A stretch of DNA of 64,000 nucleotides from Inonotus obliquus (lineage: Eukaryota > Basidiomycota > Agaricomycetes > Hymenochaetales > Hymenochaetaceae). The DNA lies in assembly GCA_032164295.1 (NCBI GenBank), contig JAJHTX010000007.1, positions 1,152,501 to 1,216,500 of the forward strand, written 5' to 3'. Shown one piece after another: positions 22,922 to 36,586 of this stretch (position 1 is its first letter; each line of letters starts with the position of its first letter). The notes beneath the pieces are model-generated. The model was not told where the DNA came from, ran no database searches, and saw nothing but the letters and a program-made list of their open reading frames with translations. The position numbers were made by a program, and so were the translations under genes.

Positions 22922-25682
22922 ATGCTCGGCGTCTCGAATGCCACTGCCGGCACAGGAAGTACCATCTTTGTCTCGACCAATGGCAGCACACTCGCTCAGC
23001 TTACTTGGCTTGCCTCGTGTCTGCCTTCGTTAAGGACTTTGGTGTATATTCTGTCGCCCATCGTCCTCTTCCTATGTGCCGCCTCCGGTCTCGTTCGCAT
23101 CATTGTGCGCCAGCAGATCTCACCGCTTCGTCGTCTACGTGGACCGCGGTCCCCCTCGTTCTTCACGGGAAATCTGGCGGCTATGCACGACCAGGAGAAC
23201 AATAACCTCATTGCGACTTGGGAGAAGGAGCATGGTCCTGCGTTCATCTATCATGGCTTGTTTGGAGGGTGTAGACTCATGATCACCGACCCTCGTGCTG
23301 TTGCCCACGTCCTAGGTAACGCATACGATTATCCAAAACCTGATTTCGTGAGGGACAGCTTAGCGAGCATGGCTGCCGGTCACGATGGTAAGTACCAGTA
23401 TTCCTCCGAGACGTTGTATTATGGAAGCTTATTTTCATAATGCCAAAGGTTTACTCACGTCCGAAGGTGAACAACACAAGCGACAGCGGAGAATAATTTC
23501 GCCGGCTTTCTCAACGGGTAATATCAAAGCGGTATTCCCAATCTTCTGGGATAAAGCAAGCGAGGTTCGTTTATTATTTCTGATATTCTTTTCCCGAGGC
23601 TCACGTTTCTACATGGCAATAGCTTCGTGATATTTGGCTTCAAATTATTGAAGACGATGAGGGAGTTAGACCATCTCATAATTCAAAATCAAACAAGGAA
23701 GAAGCCGGCACGCGTATCGATGCGTTGGCATGGTTAGGTCGTGCAACCTTGGATGTCATTGGATTAGCAGGTATTGTTTCCGATTAGCCAATGAGGTGTG
23801 CAGTGCTCAGGCTGAATGCTGTCCGCAGGCTTTGGCTATGCGTTCAACTCTCTCACGGACGACTCCAATGAACTTGCACTGGCGTTCGCAGCGGTTTTCA
23901 GCACTGCACGAAAATTTCGAGTTATGACTATCTTACAAGCTTGGTTTCCAATCTTACGCATCTTTGCAAGTCCAATCATATTCAAATTTTAGCACCTCAT
24001 TAACTCCTGATTGCTTCCAGCGTGAAGAAAATGAGGTCGAAGCACGAACCCGTACCAAAATCCGAGACATTGGATTGGGCCTCATTGCAGAGCGCAAGAA
24101 AGCCGTACAAGCCGAAGCTAAATTAGCTAGATTCAAGGCGGGTCCAGCGGATATCGGAAAGGATCTGCTTAGCGTACTGAGTATGTTGCTTGTACTGAGA
24201 AACACCGAAACCTTCTGATTCAATTGAATCAGTCCGATCAAATCTGGCTACAACGCCGTCGCAACAGATGTCCACGAAGGAGATACTCTGCCAAATATCA
24301 ACGTTCATGGCCGCGGGCCATGAGACGACGGCGTCTGCTCTGGTTTGGATCCTGTATGGCCTTGCAAACCACCGCGATGTCCAATCACGCCTTCGGAAGT
24401 CCCTGCAAGAACTTTCGTCAGTATCCTCAGATCTGGACGATGACCTTCAGCGCCATGAGTATCTTGACTGGGTTGTACGCGAGGGACTGCGATTATACGC
24501 CCCGGTCTCAAGTACGATGCGTGTATGCGAGTCGGCCAGCGGCTGGGATGAAATCCCTCTGTCTGGGAGCGTCACGGACAAATATGGGCGAGTGAGCTCC
24601 ACCGTGCGAGTGCGACGTGGGGATATTGTGAGTATCCCAATAGCGGCTGTTAATAGGCGGAAGGAGGTGTGGGGGGAAGACGCTCTTGAGTTCAAGTAAG
24701 TTGGCTTTTCAAAAATAGCATTCATGACATATGGGAAAGTCGGGCTTACCTAAGCACACACCCAGACCTGAACGATGGAAGAGTTTGCCGCCGTCCACAA
24801 ATGCCATTCCTGGACTATGGTCTAACATTCTGACATTTCTGAACGGTAACGTGATTAACGGCAATCGTTCGTGCATCGGGTATAAATTTGCCATCGCGGA
24901 GTGAGTGTCTCGACATATTTTGCTTTGAATATTTCCTTTTCGGTCGTATGTTATGCGACATACGCTTCTCGGAACTTGGCGTTTTATCTGTTAGAAGATG
25001 ATTTCGGCTTAGGATGCCGTTAATTGCGGCGTTTGGGTTGCTTCCGAGCACTTTCTGTTGGCGTAGCAGACCGTTCTGGGTTATTTGCTTCTATTCTTTC
25101 TGCCAGTTCGGTTGCTTGGCTGTGGACTTGCATGGACATAATCGCCTTTTATGGGGCTTTAGGCCTGGAATCATTAATCGGCGAAGAGTCCCTAGATGGA
25201 AAGCCTGAATTAGCCTCCATCAGCAGACCTTGTTCGGCCCAGCGTCGAGCGATGCGATTTATCCAGGCGACTCATGTGCTTAGCCGTTCTTCGTCTACAT
25301 AATTCCTTTCTGGTGTTATTGTTTCGCTAACATTGCCGTTCTCTTTTAGGATCAAAATTTTTCTATACGTCCTACTTCGCGATCTAGACTTTGCTATAGA
25401 CCCTTCGCTGGTCATTGAGCGTAAAGTCAAGTGAGTTTCCATTTTCGGTATTATATCAGATGTTCCGTTGGCTCTCGCAAATTTCATATTCCCGCCTCCT
25501 ATGTCACAAATGCTGACTTGCACATGTGCAGCGTCGTCACCCGCCCATGCGTCAAGTCGGAGCCCGAACGCGGCAACCAGATGCCGCTCTTTGTTACACG
25601 TGTAGAAGACGTGACCTCGTCTTTGTCATCGTCGTCAGATCAATGGCGGTTCGAAGAGAGTATGGCACGCCGGCATCGATAA
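22922..25682 (+). CDS. Cytochrome P450 monooxygenase
   Basis: Exons 22922-23387, 23449-23564, 23623-23770, 23829-23965, 24021-24180, 24233-24695, 24766-24900, 25350-25430 and 25532-25682 give 618 residues. It is a microsomal P450: an N-terminal hydrophobic anchor (about residues 30-60), Pro/Arg-rich hinge, then the catalytic domain. Seen: KRQRRIISPAFS (helix C), FMAAGHETTAS (I-helix oxygen-binding AGxET, about 368-377), REGLRLYAPV (ExxR, E426/R429), KPERW, and the haem loop with Cys at about 533 (GNRSCIGYKFAIAE). The haem loop has five extra residues (NVING) before GNRSCIG. Intron 4 (23966-24020) uses a GCAAGT donor. Intron 7 (24901-25349) is 449 nt against 50-70 elsewhere in the gene. Substrate unknown; such enzymes act in secondary metabolism or detoxification. 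Confidence 0.9.
24901..25349 (+). other. Unusually long P450 intron 7
   Basis: The intron starts GTGAGT and ends CTTTTAG, joining ...FAIAE to IKIFLYVLLRD in correct phase. A 92-codon open frame inside (25024-25302) has no recognised features. The extra ~390 bp may be an insertion. Confidence 0.7.
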
Positions 25683-28600
25683 AGTGCCAATGAACAGCGG
25701 CTGGTCCTATGAGTGCTTCGAGGCTGCAGACTCACCACTACCAATGGTGTCTCTTGTCAGGTGTGACATACGCTGGCTGACGTGTAGCGACTTAATTCGT
25801 GGTCGTGCGCCTGCAACCGTCGAGGTCTTGATTGTTCTGTACCACTTCCCTTTTCCGATCCATTTCCATCTCGCTTTCGACATCTCATTCGCTATCTCTA
25901 TACACTAGTCTCTATTTATCATGCATTTTTTCTTCATCCAAGTCTGTATCTCTCTTTCCATCTGCTCGGTGTATAAGAAGCCGCATTTTTTTTGCTTTCT
26001 AATTACCCAGCGACTATAGATAGAATATGACCTGTCATACTATTGCCTTACCTAATTGGGCATGTCTTCGCACCTCTGATGCGTATGTATACTCATATGT
26101 ACCATATGCATGCTTTTTGCTCAGTTTGCCTACCTCTCAGAACGAAGAACTTTGGAAAAGCTCCCTGTCAATCGGATGGTCTTACAGGATGACTACCAAC
26201 CAGGACATGGTTTCGTATGCTCGCTGTCGTCACAAGTCGATCAGAAGTCGATCACTCACGAACACGACTTCACCTGCGCGGTCGGATCAGTATATCCAAC
26301 CCCAACTTTTTCTGGAGCTCAGAAAGGGGGCTTGGTCTTGCCAAAAGTCGACATAGCCATAGCCATCCGGCTCCGGGATCATGAAAGTAACTGTCGAATA
26401 AGCGTTACATTTCAGCGCTGTTTTCTGTTGGCTTAGTCGGTTCCCCGAGAGGTAAATCACAGAAGATGAAACAGAACAACTCAGCAACTCGCCTCGCTCA
26501 AATCCCGAAGGAAGGTCAATATTAGTGTTAATATTAATGAATGATAAGAACGAGCGTTACCTTTCAGGTAAGGTATTTCTTTCTTTCTCATGATTGGTCC
26601 GTCGCTTCGCTTCGCCTAAAGTGCCGGAGAGGTGAAGATTCGCTTCCGGTTTTCTAGGGATTTGGATTTAGGATGGACAATGTGCTGATTGGATAAAGCA
26701 ATTAGTGTCTCAGACGAATCACGAAATCACGAATCTCGAATCTCGAATCACGAGTCGATAGACGCGTACCGTACGGCGCCTGAGCGCCTTATACTCCGCA
26801 AGATTCCCTTATGCGCGAGATTTGGAATAGAAATAGGTAATAGGTCTCGGAGTCATCACCAGCGAATGGTGCGATCTTCCTTCCCGCTGATCCTTCGGCC
26901 TCATCGGTCATACGCAATTTCAAAGTTCGAGGATTTCACTCACCAGAGCAGTGCAGTAGTAAGTAGTTTCCAAGGATGAGAATTTATGATTCCCTCTTCT
27001 GGCAGAACCATGCATCGTGCATCGCTCCCAATTCGATGCTAGATCCAGAGAAGACTGCGGTCTGCCGTCTGCGGGTTCAAGGGTAAGAGTGATGCACGAT
27101 GCACACGATGCACAACACCATGTGTGTCCATCGGTGTATTGGTGTACCCTGCCTGAGTCAGGGATTGACTCTACTCTTTCTAATTGACGCAAGAGCTAAG
27201 ACAAGGAAGGACGAGGCGCAGTTCCGTTCTGATGCGCTCTGTATAAGCTTTGAATCAGCTTTGAATGCTTTGAATAAAGAAAAGTCTTGGCTTTTGATAA
27301 TCGGCGAAATACAATACTAGATACTAGTGTGGTGCATCCGTGTATCGGAAACGCGTCCGACAAAGATCTAAGGTTTCACATAGCTTGAAATATGCATTCG
27401 ATACTCGCACGATAGTGACGCATTCACCTAGGATATCGGAGGTTCCACAATTCGCCTGAGAAATACAATAGGCAATAGCAGAGGAGAAACTTGTAGAGTA
27501 GAGACAGGGATAGGTAGGCGCAGATCAGATGAGACAAGTCCGGGGTGGTGGTTACAACAATGACCTCGGAGAGAGAGAGCGATGGTGGCAAAGAGGGGGA
27601 TCTGTTCCCTCTGAGTCGACAATCGTCAGTCGTCCGTCCTCACCTTTTCTCCCCATCAGTCATCATCTTCCCGATCACCAAGAGAAGAGAATATTGGCAG
27701 CCAAAAGAGCTTTCCAAGTCCAAGAGTATGCCGCATCGCAAGATCAAGGAAACAAGAAACAAGAGCAAAATGGTCGAGTCATATGAACACGAAAAGCGGC
27801 GTTCTATCTCCTAAAGCTAAAGTCTCTCCTGGTGCTCTTTTTGATGTCGATGTCGATGACCTCACGGCAAAGTCCGAAGATGGACGATCTAAATCTAAAT
27901 AGATCTAAATACGCCACAACATTTCTAAATTAGGTTCGATCTACGCTTGGGTGAGTGCTGTAAGTTATCCTTACCGGTTAACTACTGAACCCTGTGGCTC
28001 GGGTGGTAGAATCAGGACTAGACAGGGGGCTCCGCCACGGAGTTCTGTGGGCTATCGAGTCACTTCCTGACTTCTGACTCCTGGACGAATGGGAGATGTG
28101 CGAATGCGGATGAATCTCCGCCGATTCGCAAGAGCCACATTGTTGACAGTGAAGCTGGAAGCTGAAGCACCCGGAATCCGGAGTCCGGCTTTCAACTTTC
28201 GGCTTTCGATTGTGAGAGTTGGTTCAGGCCAGGCCAAGATGAGAGTACCCTACTTCTATTCTGTTCTATTCTGAATGTGGTCAGATCGGTTCACTTGAGT
28301 TGAGTTGAGCATGAGTATGAGCATGGAGTATGAGTTATCCGGGATCTTCTTAACGCCTATGTAGCATCGATGATCGGAGAAAGGGAAGAACTTATCGTGC
28401 GAGTAGTGGTTCTCAAATAGTGTTTGTTTGTCTTTCTCTTTTCTCTTCCTTCTTTCCGCCTTCTTCTTTCTGCCTTCTTTTTTAAAATTGCTGTTTAACT
28501 CATGCTCGACCGGCTCAGCACCTAAAGCCACATAACCGGAGAACTAAAAATTGTGTAAAGGAGGTAAAGGAGTACGGAGCCAGAACTGTATAACATATGG

Positions 28601-29650
28601 ACCACGCCGCCTCAGGGCATTTAGATGCTCCGTGTCTTTTGACGCTAAGCCTTTTCAGCACTAGGGGTTCTCGGGTCGGGTTCTTGTGGTCGTTTTTCAT
28701 GCGGAAGACCGTGACGTCCAAGTTCGTAAATTCCGTATTCCGCATTATCCACATCGGACCATCGACTAATTGACTAATCGACCATCGGACCAAAGACTAA
28801 AAGATCACCTGAAGTAAAAAGTAAAATGAAACGCGATTTGTTTTCTGGGGTGGTGTATGCCCATGGGCTTCTCGGAGATGATGATCGAGTCATGACTCTG
28901 TATGCTCATGCTCCACGAAATAAAAAATACTAGGCACAGACTCACAGAGCACGTAAAATTGTCCGCATGATGAAGGAGAATAATATGTAAATATGTCAGT
29001 GTATTGAAAAGAAAATATGAAAGACAGTGTCTTCGTCTTCGTGTGAAGTTCAAGTTATGTATATTGTGCCAGTGGTGTATTCCTACCCTTACCTCATGCT
29101 TAGGCTGTCTAGTATCCGGAACGGTAAAGAAAAGAAAGTTTTCTGGTGTTCCTTCATGAATTCATGATTAATTATCTATGATCCGAGTCCAGTTCTACAG
29201 ACTGCGGTTAAGAACATAGGACAGGAAATCTCTATACTCGTGGCCATTAGGAAATCCTCCCCCCCTCCCCCTTCTTCCCCGCTTTGACCTGAAGAAGCGG
29301 AGTCAGTATGCGGGAAACTGCTCATAGCTTCATATGCATGACTTAAGTTCGAGGTGCAACAGATTGCGACTGAGCTGGCTTGTAGTGTAGTGTAGCGTAC
29401 CACAACCACATCAACATTGAAACGGAAACGAGACACTAAAGGAATTACTTCGGAATCGAGTGTGTGAATGAGTGAGTTCGTTAGTGACTTAGTTAGTTAG
29501 TGACGGAGTGCCAGTGAGAGAGAGGAACTTTCTTCGGACCGGGGCGTTATCATAGCCATAGCCAGACTGTCAGAACTTAGAACTTGGAACTTGAATAGAC
29601 TAGTCTTTGACCCGCGCTTTAGATTTACCAGTCCAGTACATTAAAAAAAT

Positions 29651-29666
29651 CGGCGTACGTACGCCG
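29651..29666. repeat. 16-bp perfect palindrome
   Basis: CGGCGTACGTACGCCG reads the same on both strands and follows an A7 run. It could bind a dimeric zinc-cluster type regulator, whose sites often contain CGG and CCG half-sites, or be chance. Confidence 0.9.
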
Positions 29667-29880
29667 TCACTGTGTATCTCCCTCAATAACGTGGTAAATA
29701 CCTGTCAAACTAAGGTGTGGTAGTGAGAGAAAAGATACGAGAGTGAAGTGTTATGAGTTATGTGTATGAGCTGTCCGTCGCCTTCGCGATAACACAGCCT
29801 GAGCATGAGCCTGAGCCCGAGCCTAAGAACATTCCGAGTCGTCGATTAAAAAAAGCAATCAATGTGCGCCGCGCCGGTAC

Positions 29881-29901
29881 CATCATCATCATCATCATCA
29901 T
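29881..29901 (+). repeat. (CAT)7 microsatellite
   Basis: Seven uninterrupted CAT units in non-coding sequence. Confidence 0.95.
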
Positions 29902-32900
29902 TGCATCGTACGATTATGGATCCTCCATGAAGACGCAGACGACGAAAGACATGAATCTTCACTCGCTGTCTTTGATATCATTCGCGCGGATGGCGGTTGT
30001 TGCGATGCGCCCAGTGTTCTCAGTGTTCCGCCTGCTACGAGCTGTGCAGTGATTGACAGGTGGGTGAGTAAGGAATCGACTACCTTCAGTTCAGTAAGTT
30101 TCTCTTCCTTGGCTTGATTGACGAGAATTACTATTACTATTACTATGAAGAAGTGAGGAAGCATGAAGTATGAAGTATGGATTGTGGGGACTATGGTGAG
30201 ACTTGTGAATCAGATTTGATGAAGGCGATGAGTTGGAATCTGTTTTTGGAAATGCTAATTTGATCGGAAATACGCGTTCCCGCTTTGACCCCTTGTTCAA
30301 TGCGTTGGCTTAAAGATACCACTGTTACATGGCAAATCACTATTGGGTAGGTTAGAGCTGAGATATTGAATACCGAACGGAAGGAGATCCGTGAGTTTGA
30401 GCTGTTTAAAGCGGCATGCGTTCTGTAGATACGGGATGATGAATGAAGGGTGTATGTCCGTTATTGATATCCCAACTATAGACATATTGCCACGGAAGTC
30501 TCGATCAGTATGTTTTCCAGTCATAGCCGAAACACAAAGTGAGGGCCAGGAAAAACCTAGATTAAACCAATTAGAGGGACTTTCACCCTCTTTCATCACA
30601 ACACGAGCTAAAAGGGGGTCGATTCCAACTGAGGGGACCTCGCTGCGGCACGCGTCCTCCCATAAAGAGAGTATTAACCAAGTTAACATGACGCTCTGAC
30701 TTCCAAGAGATCACGGAAGTTCTGACAGAGCGATCATCGCGCCGGCGTGCGCGCAGTATACGCAGCGAGTTTATCCTTTCAGTGCTCAGCAACGAGGCAA
30801 TAACTGTATTAATACCTGTACCTGCAACGCATCATTTGATAGCCACCCAATCGATTAATAAGTGATATGATAATCTATAACTCACCATTCACGCATATAT
30901 CCTACGTCCGCCGACAATGCGTTTTGTCGGAAGATGACAGAAGCATTTTCGCCTGAAGTAAGATTCAGTACTTCCACTATCTTCACAGCATCAAAGGACG
31001 GAACTCGAGTCTATCTGGAGCCATCACACAGCATCAGGTGTTGAGCGTGACCATCATTTCCCACGGGGGTTAGCCGTGAGAGGGATCTACAGAACTTGAC
31101 CCAAAGCGGGAAACCTCACGGAGACCTCCAAACCTCCAAACCTTCAACCCCATTCCAAACTCGGCAGATCTAGTTTTCTCATCTCAGGTCAGATATCAGG
31201 TTCAAGGCACAACCCGCGGATTGCGCCACCATTCAGTTTGTAGATCACTGATATCGAGAAGCTGGTAGTAAAGGAAGTAGAAGAGTACGAAAAAAATTCG
31301 AAGCTGATGGCAGTTGAGTAGTGAATGAGATTCTGCATAGGGATGCATATGCAATATAGACGTATGTGGGATTATCTTGCGATACCGTCTAAATTGTGAT
31401 TGCGAAAACTGAATGTCGAGAATGTTGCATGTGAGTTTTTAGTTTTTTTTGAGATCCTTGTTATTGTGTCTAGCACACATACCTCGCTGAGCGCGGCTAA
31501 ACGCTTGATTAGAAACCTTCTGAGGGCGAGAGAGGGCTTGAATTCATTGTATGATAAGTTCACCCGGGTCATCGTGCTAAGTCTCCGCCAAATCATTCTT
31601 CTCGGTTCGGTGTCAGTTCCTTTTGGGACTGATGCTCGTCAAGTTATCAAAGTCTAAACTAGACGTCAGTACATCATTTTTTGCATGAATCAATGCACGA
31701 AACACCGCGACAACACAGACGTACCTTCCCAACCGTCAAGAGAATGCCCTATGATCGTGATAGAATCAAAAGGTAATAACATCAAAACGTGTGGGGAACC
31801 AACTTACGAAAGGTAAATGGAAGGACGGATTTATGCGCGTCGATATCACTTCTTGGCGTTCTTTTCATTTCATGTATCAAAGCAAAAAATATTTCTCCAG
31901 CTGTAAACGGAAGGACAATTGTCGACTTGGCCGTTTGTCGCGAGATCATTGTGCCTATGGATAAATGCCTTCGTGGCGTTTGGCTCCGTTGAACCGAGGC
32001 GCATACAAAAGAGAAATCGTAAAGCCGATGAGCGGTAGTACCATGTTCCGCGAAATTCCAGGTCCAAATGAACAAAGCACGAGAATCGAATGGGCCACTG
32101 GACATTCGACATGATCTCCGCCGAGGAAGAACAGAAGTCTCGAAGTCCAATTCATCCACCACAATCAAGAGGCGAGGCAAGGTCTCGGGATCCAGTGAGA
32201 CAACAACATCATCAATTTAGTCTTGCAGATAGCGGTTAAAGCGGTCGATCTCGTTTTGCATCACTTCCTTGGTCCCACGATGCGAGCTGGACGACCCCAA
32301 GCTAGTACATCGCATAACCAGCGGCTGATCATGTCTCTTTTTCATAACTCATCATGGATCGTTACGGCAAGATCAGCAGGCGGACGGAAACTGCCACGAA
32401 GGGCGGCAAAAACGGGAAATCATTGCGCCTTGTATTTCGATTCGATGTGCGCCCCCGCGGAGGATATTATTATTGAAGGTTTGAATTTTGTAACGACATT
32501 TTACGTTTAAGGTCGAGGCACATTATTTCATCGAAGGTGGCGGGCGCAAGGGACATCAGAGGTGAAGGATCCTGCAAGTACGGAGCTGGAGAAGAAATAC
32601 AAAGATCATCCACCTTTACCAGGGAGTCCGAATCAACAAGGACAAACATACCAAAACAACCAGAGGAGCTAGAAGTCGATCCCGACTGTATTTGAATTTC
32701 TTCTCGGCCTCGGATTGATTATCGTTTTGATAGGGCGGGATATGTGCTGATAAAGTAATTTCAGTTGAAAAAGAAATGAAAAGATGCGATGATATTCATG
32801 ATGAATGTAAAACAGGAGAGAAAGACGGCAAGTGGCCAAGACTTGATAGGGCGGAACGATGGCGGGGCTAGAGAGACTCAAAGCTCCAGGCAACGCAGAT

Positions 32901-35549
32901 CAAAGGAATTCATAGACCCAAATGGGTTTCTCAGGGAGTTAGATACATGACCATCCGTTCTCCTGAATTCGAAGGTCGCGAAGCACCAAAAAACCCCAAT
33001 GCTTCCCATCTCCCGGAATTCAACCGGGGAGGCTGTGAGAAAGGCGCGGGAGAATCCTACGCCGGTCGTCCTGAAGCTTTCCCATTTTCTGAACCAAGTT
33101 CTCTCGGAGGGTGAATACGAGAAGACAGTAAGAGAAAAAGGTTCCGAATTCGATAGCCCCAAGGCAAAGTTGTGAGATTCTAGCCGAGGAAATTGGAACG
33201 AACGAAGCTAGCTGGGGTTTGAGTTCCTCATGGTTTAGCTCAGAGTCCGTGAGTACGGATGTAGTCCAAGTCCCTTGTGGAGTTCTCCGAGATGATTCGG
33301 ATACTCGGGATATCGCCTGAGGTGGCACCGACGGTCAGACCCGCCCTTCAGAGACGAGTGCCGGTATAAACGACGGCTGGTAAAATTTAATGAGCACATT
33401 GTAAGGAAAAAAAGGTACAAAAACAAAGCAGTGCTAACAAGCAAAAGAAAAGAATAAGAAGGGTACCGGATAGGAGTGCGAATTCCGAATCCCGAAGGAA
33501 GCGCTGAAAGATAAAGACAGTAAACGTCCGGAGCCAGAGGCTAATGTTAATTTTAATCAACTTGCGGCTGTCGTAACTCGAATGAGATAAACGATAGAAG
33601 ATATGTCAAGAATGACTTCATGACCAAAACAACTGAGTATGTGAGTGGTCGAACGTAACTCGTTGCGAAGACGACCACCTTGAGGCGTTGCGTTTAGCAC
33701 AGCAGGTGCTAGGAAAAACATAGGAAAAAAACAAATAAATTGGGACGCAGGTAACATCGAGAAGACGCACGTACCGGTCCGAAAAAGAGGTAAACCTGCA
33801 GAGTGAGAAAAAAGCGACGCAAGGATAGAATGAGAGAAGAAAATTGCGGGCAAGTCGGAGAACCTAGAGAGGCGATACGATTATACCAAATCAGATGTAT
33901 ATCAGCCGATGTACGTTCGAAGGCGCGCACCATCGCGAAGGTGATGCTGTCCGGAGGTTATGAGGTTATCAAAGACCCTGGCCGCGCTGGTTGGACGGAA
34001 TCGAGCTTCTGACTCTTCATCGCATCGCCTATACGAATCCTGCACGCCCAGACGAAACACAGTTATCATTATCCAGGGATATTCGCTCACGTCGCTGACT
34101 TTTCCCTCGCTCGCCATTTCCTCAGCGCCAATTGAATGTCTGATGTATTGATACCGTTTCTGGTTGAATCAATACGTTTCAGCGTGAGTGTTGAGATGCT
34201 CCCTCCTCCGCGCGACGCGAGGCTTGCGAAGTAGTGGATACGCAAACAGGTGAGAAATGGATCTGGATCGTCCCTATCGTTGAGCATTATTGCTGCATCT
34301 TCACCATGGTTGCGACGGAACCATGTACAAAGTTCACAGGATATCGCACATCCCGCGCTGTGCATCCAAAAGCAGGCTCTGTGGACCATGTGCAAGGGAT
34401 TGCGTATCTTTGTGCTTCGTTGTGCATTACAGTAACATGGAGATAAAGGATGAACGGTTTTGTTATCAGGTCGACTGTTGTCTGGGCAGAACAAGGTGGG
34501 AAGCAGATTTGAATAAATGTAGATGGTGGTATCATATATCGGGATTCCGTTTGTTGTTTGCGCGAAGTATATGTCGCATTTTGCAGTGAAAAAGCCAGCA
34601 AAGAGGATGGTATTCGCCAGGGTTACAAGCGGTTCATCACTGTCTGCACAGCTGGCACTGTGAGTCGTACCACAAGCAAGATGACCAGTTCGGATCGTCC
34701 GGATCACGCAACGGGCCGAGAAAGTGAGCAAATATGGTTAGGTGATTGACGAGCCGAGGCAATATTACGTCCCCGAGCGTGGGAGAAAAGAATCGGACCG
34801 CCCCGCCTGAAATGAAAACCTTGACTGTTCCCTTCTCAAACCTAGATCTCGAAATCATCTTTTCCCTCTTTGGAGCAGGCGCGATCTTGGGATGGACCAA
34901 TGAATTGCGGAGAGCCCGTTTTTGCAGATATTATTATTTTTAATTTAGCCCTTTCTGGACGAGCGATGATTTCCTGTGTTTTTTTTTTCGAGACAGAAAT
35001 GGGTATATGTGCTCTCTCGAATTTGATGGGCTTGTGTCGTGTGGCACGCGTGGTTTCTTCGCCTCGCTCAGCTCTCTCGTGTGGATGTTGAGAATGGAAC
35101 CATAGAGTGCATCGCGGCCATGTACGTATTGTGAAGTTGCCGGCGGTAGTGCAGAAGGAGATGATGCAGGATGGGCGACGACGAGGATAAGCGGGGAGTG
35201 CGCTCTTTACGACGCGAGTCGGTTTGCTCCTTGCATCATAACAACCAGGGCCAGCGTCGGAGCCATCGCGCCGACTGATCTGCAAACGGAGGCGGTGCAT
35301 CCAGTGCATCACACGAATTCGACGAGGAAGGACGAGACAATGTTGATCTGCAGACATACATAGCCATACTATTGCGCTCATGGAGGCTCTGAGATGAAGT
35401 GGAATGCGAAGGGGGTTGAGGATGGGCTGGGAGAGAGGGATGGCACGAGGCACGGAGGTACTGCGGGATAGGAATGATTAATTGCGAGTCCATGTCCTTT
35501 TGAGGATTCTTCCAGAAAATACAGATAATATTGTAAAGGTCCTCCTCCT

Positions 35550-36586
35550 CCGAGGTTGATTCATCTGATTGCACGTCGTTCCTTTGCTGCGCCATCATCT
35601 CATCCCAGTCCACCCTCATCATCTCGGCGGAACTGCGCCTATCCTTCCTCTCTCTCTTACCTCGCTACTTTTAGCACTTGCACAAATCTCTCTTTATTTA
35701 TTTTGCATCCATTCATATACGTACGTGGATCGTGTTTCCGATCCGCTACTTAACCACCTCCCGGTAGCGAGTACGAGGGAGACCACTTGCACGGAGCTCG
35801 TGTCTCATATATCGCCCGCCCTCCCGCCACAATTTGACACACTCGCCTATCCGACAGTCACTCGCACAGTCCGCTCTACCTTGGTCTTTCTCTCCCAGCG
35901 TCAGCCCTGGTCCTTCGACGTCAGCGCCGCATCTGACCGAGTCCCCCGTGCTTGACGCGACGGCTAGTCTTTGCGAGACGAACACGAGGCTTACTGGATA
36001 CAGCCAGCTCAGAGGGAAGGTCGAGGAAGCGAATCACACACCGAGGCTGAGAGTACCTTCACGACAAGCGGGTGTTGCTTCGACTTCTCTTTTCAGCCCA
36101 CTCTCTCTTCAAAGACTCTGCTTCGCCGACGGCTGCTTCGAGAGTTCATCCGGCTCCCACAGCTTGGAGGGAGATAAAATATATACATAAACGACGACCG
36201 ACGATCAAGCCGCTCTTAATTAAATTTCCCGCTCTACCCTCGTCTTCGCCCTCGCCCCTGCTCGTGGTCCCTTTGCTCCGCCGGTACGGTACCCAGGCCA
36301 CTTGACCCGATAGAAGAAGCAGCCATCTCAAATTGGCATTGGTTGTGGTGCATTGTTTTTGTTTGTCAGTGTTCACCCTTTTGGCGAGTGACCGAACCGA
36401 CCGGCATCAATACCTAGGCACGCATCCGCATACGAGCACCAGATAGAGATTACGGGGAGCATAATATAACGGGCACACGGAAACAACTACTTTACAACTC
36501 TTGCAGATCATTCCCCCCTCTCTCTTCTCCACTTCCACCCTCTTCGTCTACCACTCCTCCGACATCATCCCTGCAAGCACACTAGC
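35550..36586 (+). promoter_or_regulatory. Probable promoter and long 5' leader of the homeodomain gene
   Basis: The plus strand becomes strongly CT-rich over the last kilobase before the start codon, with long runs of TCC, CTC and TCT and several ATG-initiated short frames (for example at 35556, 35569, 35834 and 36501). Long CT-rich leaders with upstream ORFs are frequent in fungal developmental regulators. The transcript start cannot be placed from sequence alone. Confidence 0.4.

Larger units (their letters stand above)
25683..36586. other. 10.9-kb gene-poor region upstream of the homeodomain gene
   Basis: No gene is supported. The longest open frame (34087-34731, minus, 214 codons) and others (30297-30689, 31782-32180, both minus) lack domains, introns or neighbours that would make them convincing. 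The sequence is full of short imperfect tandem words, for example near 26714-26755, 27090-27116, 27248-27280, 28297-28335, 29799-29827, 29881-29901 and 30129-30147. A perfect palindrome lies at 29651-29666. The last ~1 kb (about 35550-36586) is pyrimidine-rich and is probably promoter and 5' leader of the gene starting at 36587. Degenerate old coding or transposon remnants cannot be excluded by eye. Confidence 0.55.

Noticed and set aside
25024..25302. 92-codon ORF inside P450 intron 7
   Set aside because: No recognised motif; joining the flanking exons directly restores the P450 sequence.
28005..28070. tRNA-like sequence with an A-box resemblance
   Set aside because: No cloverleaf can be drawn and no B-box with the GGTTCGANTCC pattern follows at the right spacing.
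31782..32690. Possible decayed gene (short frames on both strands)
   Set aside because: Some stretches look hydrophobic or proline-rich but no family could be named and the frames are broken.
34087..34731. 214-codon minus-strand ORF in the gene desert
   Set aside because: No domain, signal or splice continuation; composition not protein-like. Left open as a possible relic.
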